Assembly (NCBI GenBank): GCA_033809515.1
Contig: JAPXLN010000005.1
Coordinates: 1-64,000, forward strand
DNA length: 64,000 nucleotides
Reading direction: 5' to 3'
DNA from: JAPXLN01 sp033809515
GTDB taxonomy: Bacteria > Bacillota > Sulfobacillia > Fermentithermobacillales > Fermentithermobacillaceae
Shown here: one piece after another, positions 48,593 through 55,991 of the stretch
Layout of the letters: every line of letters begins with the position of its first letter
Numbering within the stretch: position 1 is the first letter of the stretch
The notes under the pieces: model-generated
What the model was told of the DNA's origin: nothing
What the model saw: the letters and a program-made list of their open reading frames with translations, nothing else
Database searches by the model: none
Translations under genes and position numbers: made by a program

Positions 48593-48723
48593 TTTTAGAC
48601 CTCCCTAAACGCATTAGCTCGTACCGGCAAATCCCTAACCTCACCTGGTGTCCGCGAGGTTATATATGGAGCCCCACTTCTATGCTCTAATCTTCCACTG
48701 TTCCTTTCCGGATTGCAACGCCC

Positions 48724-48752
48724 TGGCGGGCAAATTTCGCCTTTTCCCGCCA
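48724..48752. repeat. 7-bp inverted repeat upstream of the AbrB/PIN pair
   Basis: TGGCGGG (48724-48730) is matched by CCCGCCA (48746-48752). It lies about 75 bases before the antitoxin-like gene, within the 235-bp region between the glutaredoxin and AbrB-like genes. It could be an operator bound by the AbrB-like protein. Nothing else is evident in this region. Confidence 0.35.
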
Positions 48753-48827
48753 ATTTACAGGTCCGGGGGCGAGGATTCCTGGAGATAAGCTGGGTCCTAT
48801 GACAATACTAGAAGGCAGGTGAGTGAC

Positions 48828-49043
48828 TTGCACAAATCCAAATTGACAGCAAGGGGCCAGGTGGTCATACCTGCCCTCTTGCGAAAGGAAATGAACCTTA
48901 AGCCAGGGCAAAGCTTTCTGATTCACCGGGTAGGGAGCAAGCTTGTGCTCACACCTGACTCAGACGACCCTGTAAGCCATGGGCTGGGACTATGGAAAAC
49001 TGGGGTTGATCAGAAAAGCAAGGAAGATGCCGATGGCAACTGA
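48828..49043 (+). CDS. AbrB-type antitoxin-like DNA-binding protein
   Basis: The 71-residue protein starts with a SpoVT/AbrB swapped-hairpin DNA-binding domain (KLTARGQVVIPALLRKEMNLKPGQSF). The tail is polar and probably wraps the toxin. It overlaps the following PIN-domain gene by 11 bases, the usual layout of VapBC modules. TTG 48828 (site AGGTGA) is used; GTG 48819 is possible. Confidence 0.82.
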   Translation: MHKSKLTARGQVVIPALLRKEMNLKPGQSFLIHRVGSKLVLTPDSDDPVSHGLGLWKTGVDQKSKEDADGN

Positions 49044-49458
49044 AAATGATGAGGTGGATTTCCTGCTGGATAACACCGCCCTCACCGCATACCTTAAGGC
49101 AGAGGCAGGAGGCGCCATAGTAGAAAGAGTGCTTCGACAGTGCGTCGAATGCGCGTCCAGAATAAAGGTACCCGCTACATGCATCCTTGAAGTACTAACC
49201 CAAGCAGCCCGCCAGGCGCCTCATCTGCTTGATGACATGATCTCCCTCTTGACTCAGCTCCCCTTGGACATCGTAGGGATAACCCTGGAATCGGCGGGAG
49301 CTGCAACCATGCTCCTAAGGGAGAACCCCCAGCTTCGAACGGAACAAGCGGTCATCCTTTTCTTTGCGAAAGACACCGGAGCTACCTTGCTTACTGGCGA
49401 CAGTGACCTGGCAAGCATGTGCAAATCTGTGTATGTGGGGCAGGCGGAAAAAAGGTAA
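49033..49458 (+). CDS. PIN-domain (VapC-type) ribonuclease toxin
   Basis: This 141-residue PIN-domain protein shows the expected acidic residues: aspartate in FLLDNTALTAYL, glutamate in CILEVLTQAAR, and the C-terminal LLTGDSDL. The third acidic position is glutamate instead of aspartate (RTEQAVILFFAKDTGATLL). It is a likely RNase whose activity is held by the AbrB-like partner. ATG 49033 is preceded by AGGAAG. Confidence 0.8.
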   Translation: MATENDEVDFLLDNTALTAYLKAEAGGAIVERVLRQCVECASRIKVPATCILEVLTQAARQAPHLLDDMISLLTQLPLDIVGITLESAGAATMLLRENPQLRTEQAVILFFAKDTGATLLTGDSDLASMCKSVYVGQAEKR

Positions 49459-49512
49459 TATGGGGCTCACAGGGAATTAGATATCCGATTAAGAAAAGCA
49501 AGGAGGAATACT

Positions 49513-50001
49513 ATGGCGCTTGAGATTCATCTGGTAGACATCGAAAAACCTGCTGAAGCAAACCTAATACTCGGGCAGTCCCACTTCATCAAGACCGTAG
49601 AGGATCTGTACGAGGCTATGGCAAACGCCGGAGGAGGTATCAAGTTTGGCCTGGCATTCCTGGAAGCTAGCGGGAAATGCCTCATAAGGTATGCCGGCAA
49701 CCATGATGCTCTCACCAAGCTTGCCGTGAAAAACGCTGAATCCCTGGGCACAGGTCATGTCTTCATCATACTCATGGAAAACGGATTCCCTGTTAACGTG
49801 CTGAACAATATCAAGATGGTCCCCGAAGTCTGCCGTATATACTGCGCTACGGCAAACCCTGTCCAGGTCGTAGTGGCCAAGACTTCACAGGGCAAAGGCA
49901 TATTGGGCGTTATCGACGGGAGTCCGCCGGTAGGCGTAGAAGAAGACAGCGACGTTCAGTGGCGCCATTCATTTCTAAGAAAGATCGGTTACAAGCTGTA
50001 G
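49513..50001 (+). CDS. adenosine-specific kinase family protein
   Basis: The 162-residue protein matches the small adenosine-specific kinase family known from archaea and anaerobic bacteria (PF04008). Typical stretches are FGLAFLEASGKCLIRYAGN, GHVFIILMENGFPVNVLN, VVVAKTSQGKGILGVIDG and the C-terminal FLRKIGYKL. Family members bind adenosine and nucleotides; the cellular role is unclear. A GGAGG site precedes ATG 49513. It stands between the toxin pair and a convergent dehydrogenase gene. Confidence 0.88.
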   Translation: MALEIHLVDIEKPAEANLILGQSHFIKTVEDLYEAMANAGGGIKFGLAFLEASGKCLIRYAGNHDALTKLAVKNAESLGTGHVFIILMENGFPVNVLNNIKMVPEVCRIYCATANPVQVVVAKTSQGKGILGVIDGSPPVGVEEDSDVQWRHSFLRKIGYKL

Positions 50002-50020
50002 GATCGCCTACCGGTGCCAT

Positions 50021-50866
50021 TCAATAAGTGAAGAACCCCTGGCCCGTCTTTCGCCCCAGGTGCCCTACTTCAACCATGTCCTTCAAAATAGGGCATGGCC
50101 TGTATTTGGGGTCTCCAAATTCTCGGTAAAGCACGTCCATGATCGCGTATAACACATCGATCCCCACCAGATCCGCTAATGCAAGGGGACCTATGGGATG
50201 GTTAGCTCCTAACTTCATGGCAGTGTCTATGTCTTGCCTGGAAGCAACGCCTTCCATAACAAGGTAAGCCGCCTCGTTCATAAGAGGACACAACAGTCTG
50301 TTGACGATGAAACCAGGTGATTCCCTGACTGTCACAGGGGTCTTTCCTAGCTTCCTGCATAAGTCAACTGCACGGTCAACGGTATCAGCCCTTGTTCGCT
50401 CACCGGGGATAATCTCCACAAGTTTCATCACCGGCACAGGGTTGAAAAAGTGTATTCCACAAAACCTTTCCGGGTTTCTCACTGCCAAGCTCATTTCCGA
50501 GATGCTCAACGAAGAGGTGTTAGAACCGAGAAGCGCATCCTTGCTTACAACAGCTGACACGCTGCTTAAGACCTGCTTCTTCACTTCTATGTTCTCAGCC
50601 ACAGCTTCGATGACCACCTCACACCCGGACAAAAGGTCGTAAATCGCACCGACTGTCAGTCTACCAAGGGCCGAGGTCATATGTTCCGGGGTTATCCGGC
50701 CCCTTTCCACGCCTCTTGCCAAGCTTCCGGCGACAGCTTCGTATCCCTTTCCTGCCAGCTCGGCGTTGATGTCTATCATCACAACACTGAATCCTGCAAG
50801 AAGGGCGGTCTCAGCCATGCCCCTTCCCATGGTTCCTGCCCCGGCAATCCCCATCATGGTACTCAC
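50021..50866 (-). CDS. 3-hydroxyacyl-CoA (3-hydroxybutyryl-CoA) dehydrogenase
   Basis: This 281-residue NAD-binding enzyme interconverts 3-hydroxyacyl-CoA and 3-oxoacyl-CoA. Seen are GIAGAGTMGRGMAETALLAG, the acidic end of strand 2 (VVMIDIN), EAVAENIEVKK, SNTSSLSISEM, the catalytic histidine in GIHFFNPVPVMKLVE, and C-terminal LADLVGIDV and GRKTGQGFFTY. It fits butyrate-type fermentation or fatty acid use. GTG 50866 overlaps the stop of the upstream gene (GTGA). Confidence 0.93.
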   Translation of the reverse strand: MSTMMGIAGAGTMGRGMAETALLAGFSVVMIDINAELAGKGYEAVAGSLARGVERGRITPEHMTSALGRLTVGAIYDLLSGCEVVIEAVAENIEVKKQVLSSVSAVVSKDALLGSNTSSLSISEMSLAVRNPERFCGIHFFNPVPVMKLVEIIPGERTRADTVDRAVDLCRKLGKTPVTVRESPGFIVNRLLCPLMNEAAYLVMEGVASRQDIDTAMKLGANHPIGPLALADLVGIDVLYAIMDVLYREFGDPKYRPCPILKDMVEVGHLGRKTGQGFFTY

Positions 50867-51969
50867 TGTACATCCTCCTCCGGATCTCCTTGCCTACGCG
50901 ATTCTCCGGAAACCCCTGGAAATCCTCTACCCCACTTCCCCTCCATTGCCTTAAGGAATCTGAGCACTACTCTGATAACGCCCGCAAGAGGCACAGCAAG
51001 AAAGATCCCCCAGATCCCCAAGATTTCCCTGCCTGCGAAAAGGGCAAGAATGACCCAGAGAGGATGGAGCCCCACACGGGGTCCTGTCACCCTGGGTACG
51101 ATGATACTTGAATCAAACCATTGAATGAACACGACAAAGCCCAGGGCCCACAAGAAAGTAGCAGTTGATTTCGTGAGCGCGGCCAGTAGGAACGGTACCG
51201 CGCCTACTACCGGACCAAAAAACGGAACAAACTCACCCAATCCGCTGATGAACCCGAGAAGCGCCCCGTATTGCAGCTTCAGAATGCCCGAAGCTGCCCA
51301 TACCATAGCCATGACGCTTGCGGCCACAATAGACTGTCCCCGGACAAAGCCGCTGAGGACTTGGTCGACGTCTCGCAGCAGGTCAACGTACGGAAGAGGG
51401 TATTTCGCCAGAAACACAAGGGACCGCCGGCGCCACCGGTTTATGTCCCGAAGGATGTAGTAGGCAATGACAGGCGACACACACGCGTATGAAATAAGTC
51501 TGGCAGATGACAGAAAGTAGTCCTGGATATTGCCACCTATAGTTTCCGTGAAAGCTTCTATCTCATCCAGAAAACTGAGGATCCCCCGCTCCAACCCTGG
51601 AAGGAGGGTTCGCCCAGCCGCTTGCCGGATTGCCTGAAAGTACGATTGCAGGGTTTCAACAAAACCCGGTATCTCATCTCCCAGACGGCGAAGGTCACTG
51701 ACAAACCGTGGCAAAAGGCAGAGTGAGACAACCAGAAGAACAGCAAGAGATAGACCGTAGACCACGAGAATGCCTCTGACTCTTGAGTTTCCCCGCCGCT
51801 CAAGAGCTGTCACGGCGGGCTCAAGAACAAAGCTGAGAAACGCTGCCAGAGCAAAGGGTGGCAATGCGCCACGAATCCAATAAAGGAGAAGACCTATGAG
51901 GGCGAGAAACAGGATTGACCGGAATATTCCTGTTAGCCTGCGCCTATCACCCGGAGAACCGCCCCGCAA
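50863..51969 (-). CDS. AI-2E family transporter
   Basis: The 368-residue membrane protein belongs to the AI-2E family (PF01594), which includes TqsA and sodium/proton antiporters. It has an N-terminal pair of helices, a long amphipathic region, and a C-terminal helix bundle with GLGEFVPFFGPVVGAVPFLLAA and FVVFIQWFDSSIIVPRVTGPRVGLHPLWVI. The substrate is not predictable. TTG 51969 (site GGAGAG) is used; the frame is open to 52023. It overlaps the small membrane protein gene upstream. Confidence 0.85.
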   Translation of the reverse strand: MRGGSPGDRRRLTGIFRSILFLALIGLLLYWIRGALPPFALAAFLSFVLEPAVTALERRGNSRVRGILVVYGLSLAVLLVVSLCLLPRFVSDLRRLGDEIPGFVETLQSYFQAIRQAAGRTLLPGLERGILSFLDEIEAFTETIGGNIQDYFLSSARLISYACVSPVIAYYILRDINRWRRRSLVFLAKYPLPYVDLLRDVDQVLSGFVRGQSIVAASVMAMVWAASGILKLQYGALLGFISGLGEFVPFFGPVVGAVPFLLAALTKSTATFLWALGFVVFIQWFDSSIIVPRVTGPRVGLHPLWVILALFAGREILGIWGIFLAVPLAGVIRVVLRFLKAMEGKWGRGFPGVSGESRRQGDPEEDVQ

Positions 51970-52141
51970 GCTCTCTCCATGTTCCCCGTGCACTCCGAAC
52001 CGCCCGTCTTGCAGTCCCTCCAACCCTAGCTCTCGTGCGCTCCATTGGACTCATGTAACGTCCGACAGCTAAGAGAAGGCCCATGACCAGTCCGGCAATT
52101 ATGCCTACTGCCATTCCGCCCCAAAAAGTTTCATCTCGCAT
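51947..52141 (-). CDS. YtxH-like small membrane protein
   Basis: The 64-residue protein has an N-terminal glycine-rich membrane helix (GGMAVGIIAGLVMGLLLAVGRYM) and a basic tail. It resembles YtxH-type small membrane proteins of Bacillota, whose role is unclear. AGGAGGGG lies about 10 bases before ATG 52141. Its 3' end overlaps the AI-2E family gene. Confidence 0.6.
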   Translation of the reverse strand: MRDETFWGGMAVGIIAGLVMGLLLAVGRYMSPMERTRARVGGTARRAVRSARGTWRELAGRFSG

Positions 52142-52163
52142 GCTGCCACATCCCCTCCTGAAA

Positions 52164-52352
52164 TCAAACCCTTAACTTCTGGGTCTCGTTCGGCTTGCTT
52201 TCAAGGGAATCCAGAACCAAGGTGCCATCTACCTCAAGACGGTATACTTTGAACCCATCCTTGGTCGGAACAAACTCCACAGCGCAATCCCAGCAGAAAT
52301 ACACGTTCTGGCTGACTTTCCCAGTCGCCCTGCTCTGGCATTTTGGGCACAT
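52164..52352 (-). CDS. small zinc-ribbon protein
   Basis: A 62-residue protein with two CxxC pairs (MCPKCQSRATGKVSQNVYFCWDC) and a C-terminal strand-rich part (DGFKVYRLEVDGTLVLDSL). It is probably a zinc ribbon. ATG 52352 (or TTG 52355) follows GGGAGGCG. It lies between rarA and the YtxH-like gene on the same strand. Confidence 0.6.
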   Translation of the reverse strand: MCPKCQSRATGKVSQNVYFCWDCAVEFVPTKDGFKVYRLEVDGTLVLDSLESKPNETQKLRV

Positions 52353-52453
52353 CAATGCAAAACGCCTCCCACCGGATCGTGCCCGAAAATGACCGGAGCA
52401 ATACCGGGAAACGGGTATCATACGCGCCTATACCGTGACTGCTCAGGGTGTAT

Positions 52454-53776
52454 CTACTTCCCAGGGGATTCCTGTTCGGGGGGACGATAGTAGATGCGGC
52501 CTTTCAGCTCTGTAGGAAGATACTCCTGATTCACCTTACCTCCGGGGTAATCGTGAGGATAGACATAGCCTGCGCCATGGCCGAGTTCCTCTGCCCCTGC
52601 GTATCCTGTACCTCTTAGATGAGCAGGAACAGGATACGCAGGCTTCTCACGAACATCAGCTATGGCCAACTCTATAGCTAGATATGCAGAATTGCTTTTC
52701 GGTGCAAGAGCCACGTATATGGTAGCTTGAGCAAGAGGAATTCTGGCTTCGGGCATTCCCAGGTGTTCACAGGCGCGAAACGCCGCTTCAGCAAGGAGCA
52801 AAGCTACAGGATCTGCGTTCCCTACGTCCTCTGCTGCACAGATGACTAAGCGTCTGGCTACATACCTGGGGTCCTCTCCTGCCTCAAGCATCCGGGCCAG
52901 CCAGTAGACAGCTGCATCAGGGTCGCTTCCCCTCATGCTCTTTATGTATGCGGATATGATGTCGTAGTGCTGGTCTCCGGTCTTATCGTAGAACAACGCT
53001 GGGCTCTGAGATATCTCAAGAGCTTTTTCAAGGGTAAGAGATCGCTTGCCGTCTTCTGCAGAGCTCGCAAAGTATAACGCTTCAAGAAGATTCAGCGCTG
53101 TTCTGGCATCACCTCCTGAAAACTGAACAATGTGTTTGACGGCGTCTTCCTCGATTTCAGCCTGTCCGGCAAGACCCCGGCAATCCTTCAGAGCACGGTC
53201 AAGGATAGTCTCAATATGATAGGGTGAAAGGTGATCAAACTTGAAAATGCGCATTCTGGACAGCAGGGCAGCGTTCACCGCAAAGTAAGGGTTCTCAGTC
53301 GTGGCGCCTATTAGAACCAACGTGCCCTTCTCAACATGAGGAAGAAGCGCATCCTGCTGAGCTTTGTTGAAACGATGAATCTCATCAAGGAAAAGAATAG
53401 TCCGTTTGCCGCCCAGCCGGTTATGCTCGGCAAGGAGAACGGCGTTTCTCACATCCTGAACGCCTGAGGTCACAGCCGATAGTTCAGTAAACGCCGACTT
53501 AGTCTGAAGAGCAATAAGCCTGGCCAGAGCTGTTTTTCCCGTTCCCGGCGGGCCCCAGAATAGGACCGAGGGAATCCTGTCGTCTTCAATGGACTTACGC
53601 AGAGCTTTCCCCGGCCCCACAAGCTCCTCCTGGCCTACGAATTCATCAAAGGTGCAAGGCGTCATCCTGAAAGCCAAAGGAGCGTCCTCGGGGATCCCCA
53701 AAGACGAGGCAGGAGTCCTTTCCTTTCTCTTGGCGTCCGGGAATGAGCTGTCTTCCCAAAGCCCTCTCTGGTTCAA
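52454..53776 (-). CDS. rarA: replication-associated recombination protein RarA (MgsA)
   Basis: RarA is a clamp-loader-like AAA+ ATPase acting at stalled replication forks. Walker A is GPPGTGKTALARL, Walker B is TILFLDEIHRFNKAQQDALL, sensor 1 is LIGATTENPYF, and sensor 2 lies in SGGDARTALNLLE. The C-terminal family part includes KSMRGSDPDAAVYWLARML, YLPTELKGRIYY. The start is TTG 53776, with AGGAGG at 6 bases (440 residues). Confidence 0.95.
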   Translation of the reverse strand: MNQRGLWEDSSFPDAKRKERTPASSLGIPEDAPLAFRMTPCTFDEFVGQEELVGPGKALRKSIEDDRIPSVLFWGPPGTGKTALARLIALQTKSAFTELSAVTSGVQDVRNAVLLAEHNRLGGKRTILFLDEIHRFNKAQQDALLPHVEKGTLVLIGATTENPYFAVNAALLSRMRIFKFDHLSPYHIETILDRALKDCRGLAGQAEIEEDAVKHIVQFSGGDARTALNLLEALYFASSAEDGKRSLTLEKALEISQSPALFYDKTGDQHYDIISAYIKSMRGSDPDAAVYWLARMLEAGEDPRYVARRLVICAAEDVGNADPVALLLAEAAFRACEHLGMPEARIPLAQATIYVALAPKSNSAYLAIELAIADVREKPAYPVPAHLRGTGYAGAEELGHGAGYVYPHDYPGGKVNQEYLPTELKGRIYYRPPEQESPGK

Positions 53777-53822
53777 GGATACCCTCCTAACACTGCCACC
53801 GGAAACCCGCAAAAAACGGTCT

Positions 53823-54878
53823 TTACTTCCTCAGATTCGTGACAGCTTCACAGATGCGCCTGATACCTTCCTGGCAATCCTGCCTGGATACATCGTGGTG
53901 AGTAACGATTCTGACCCGGTATGGAAAGGCAACGTTGAATAACACCCCGTAACCTTTCATAAGCGCCGCAAACTCATCACCGGTAATCCCCAGCCCGTGT
54001 GTGTCAACAATGACCATGTTCGTCTGGACTGATTTCATGTCAATGGCCAACCCGGGAATCCGGGAAAGTGCCTCAGCAATAATCTTTGCATTAGCGTGGT
54101 CCTCTGCTAGCCTTGATACCATCTTCTCCAGAGCTACTATTCCTGCGGCGGCCAGAATACCCGCCTGTCTCATTCCTCCGCCCAGAAGCTTACGGTACTT
54201 TCTCGCTCTGTCCACAAATTCCTTAGGACCTGCGACCAGCGAACCGACCGGAGCGCAGAGCCCTTTTGACAAGCAAAACTGTACCGAGTCAACGTGCTTG
54301 GTTATCTCAGGAGCATCAACGCCAAGGCCCACGGCTGCGTTGAAAAGCCTGGCGCCGTCCAGGTGAACCGCGATTCCCGACTCTCTGGCCAGATCTGAAA
54401 CCTGTTTCATGTATTCCACAGGAAGGATACACCCTCCGGAACGGTTATGGGTGTTCTCAAGACATAGCAGGGTGGTCCTTGGAAAATGTATGTTGGGTTT
54501 CCGTATGGCGCCCTTCAAGGCGTCAAGACCCATGACGCCGTGCCTGCCAGGTATGGTCCGGGCCTGGACCCCTGACAGAACTGCAGGACCTCCTACTTCG
54601 TACATGAAGATGTGCGCCTGCTCTTCCAGGATGATCTCGTCTCCCCGACCTGTCCAGGCCAGGATTGAGACCTGGTTGCCCATGGTGCCACTGGGGACAA
54701 AGACAGCGCTTTCCTTACCCACCATCCGGGCGCCCAGGGCTTCCAAACGCCGTATAGTAGGGTCCTCACCGTAGACGTCGTCACCTACTTCCGCTTCGCA
54801 CATAGCTTTGCGCATCTCTTGAGTAGGCTTGGTAACCGTATCTGAGCGGAAATCCACTATATCTTTGACGGCGGGCAT
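53823..54878 (-). CDS. low-specificity L-threonine aldolase
   Basis: This PLP enzyme splits threonine or allo-threonine to glycine and acetaldehyde. In its 351 residues are FRSDTVTKPTQEMRKAM, VFVPSGTMGNQVS, the cofactor aspartate in HLDGARLFNAAV, and the PLP lysine in QFCLSKGLCAPVGS. ATG 54878 shares one base with the stop of the thioredoxin gene (TAATG), which indicates translational coupling. Confidence 0.93.
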   Translation of the reverse strand: MPAVKDIVDFRSDTVTKPTQEMRKAMCEAEVGDDVYGEDPTIRRLEALGARMVGKESAVFVPSGTMGNQVSILAWTGRGDEIILEEQAHIFMYEVGGPAVLSGVQARTIPGRHGVMGLDALKGAIRKPNIHFPRTTLLCLENTHNRSGGCILPVEYMKQVSDLARESGIAVHLDGARLFNAAVGLGVDAPEITKHVDSVQFCLSKGLCAPVGSLVAGPKEFVDRARKYRKLLGGGMRQAGILAAAGIVALEKMVSRLAEDHANAKIIAEALSRIPGLAIDMKSVQTNMVIVDTHGLGITGDEFAALMKGYGVLFNVAFPYRVRIVTHHDVSRQDCQEGIRRICEAVTNLRK

Positions 54879-55231
54879 TACCTGGCCTCCTCCACTTCAA
54901 GACCAACCTCATTGGCAAGGGTCTCAATCCAGCGAAGGAGGTCGCCCCGGGATCTCCCGCCATACCTGTCATGAGGCACTGTCCCCACAAAGCTTATTAT
55001 TGTTGGAACCATGGTAATGCCGAACCTCTGCGCCAAAGCTGCTTCCTGATCAACATCCACCTTCAGAAAAGATACCTGGTCCTTGAACTTGGCACGGATC
55101 TCGGGAATAACTTCATCAAAAACCGCCAGCATTTTACGACAAGGAACACACCAGGGAGCCCAGAAATCCACTATGCTGAGTTTGCTGGCACTGAGCTCTG
55201 CATCAAATGTGTTGGATGAGACGTCTTTCAC
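54878..55231 (-). CDS. thioredoxin-like protein (WCVPC)
   Basis: A 117-residue thioredoxin fold with active site WAPWCVPCRKM; the classic middle residue glycine is valine. The cis-proline motif TMVPTIISF and the first strand IVDFWAPW are intact. The C-terminal part (GGRSRGDLLRWIETL) is as in thioredoxins. GTG 55231 follows GGAGGAGG. It lies between coaE and the threonine aldolase gene. Confidence 0.9.
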   Translation of the reverse strand: MKDVSSNTFDAELSASKLSIVDFWAPWCVPCRKMLAVFDEVIPEIRAKFKDQVSFLKVDVDQEAALAQRFGITMVPTIISFVGTVPHDRYGGRSRGDLLRWIETLANEVGLEVEEAR

Positions 55232-55256
55232 CTTGATTTCCTCCTCCGATACTCAG

Positions 55257-55991
55257 TCAGGGATGTCTATCAGATATTCCGGCATTAGGTATTCCAGGTC
55301 GTCCTAGAACTCTCCTCTTAAGGCTGATCCACAGATTCTCCACACGCATCCTGGTCTCGTCCATAGTTCCCTGATTGTCAATAACCACTTCGGCACGCCT
55401 GACCTTCTCTGAAAGCGGCATCTGAGCGCAAATGCGGAGTTCGGCCTCTTCCAGACTGTACCCATCCCGTTTCATAAGTCTTTCAGTTTGAGTAGGAAGG
55501 TCTGTCGCTACAACCCATACTTCATCAACCAGGCTGTCGGCACCTACCTCAAATAAGAGGGGCGCATCCAGCACTGCCATGACGGTCATCTGCTTCTGAA
55601 GCCCTCGCGTCCTCAAGCATTGAAGGATCTCCCCTATCCTTTTCATGACCAAAGGATGCACCATGGAATCCAGATTGCGCCTGGCCTCTTCATCGCGAAA
55701 AATGATAGACCCGAGAGCCTTGCGGTTCAGGGAGCCGTCAGGCAAAATTACCCCTTTGCCAAAGACCCTGACCACTTCCTGCAGCCCCTCAGACCCGGGG
55801 GCAGTGACCTCACGTGAGATCAGGTCAACATCAATGACAATGGCGCCCAGATCTCTCAAAATGCTGGAAACGGTGCTCTTCCCGGACGCGATCCCGCCTG
55901 TCAGCCCTACGACATAGACCCCGGAGCTCTGTGTCCGGCACAGATCCTCCCGTCCGGCAGCGGAAATATCCTCAGACTCGTTATACATCAT
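55257..55991 (-). CDS. coaE: dephospho-CoA kinase
   Basis: CoaE phosphorylates dephospho-CoA in the last step of CoA synthesis. The P-loop GLTGGIASGKSTVSSIL, the IVIDVDLISREV stretch, the VHPLVMKRI region and LDAPLLFEVGADSLVDEVWVV are seen. About 25 extra residues precede the P-loop strand, and a C-terminal extension follows. ATG 55991 overlaps the end of polA by 11 bases, with GGGAAGAG upstream. Confidence 0.93.
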   Translation of the reverse strand: MMYNESEDISAAGREDLCRTQSSGVYVVGLTGGIASGKSTVSSILRDLGAIVIDVDLISREVTAPGSEGLQEVVRVFGKGVILPDGSLNRKALGSIIFRDEEARRNLDSMVHPLVMKRIGEILQCLRTRGLQKQMTVMAVLDAPLLFEVGADSLVDEVWVVATDLPTQTERLMKRDGYSLEEAELRICAQMPLSEKVRRAEVVIDNQGTMDETRMRVENLWISLKRRVLGRPGIPNAGISDRHP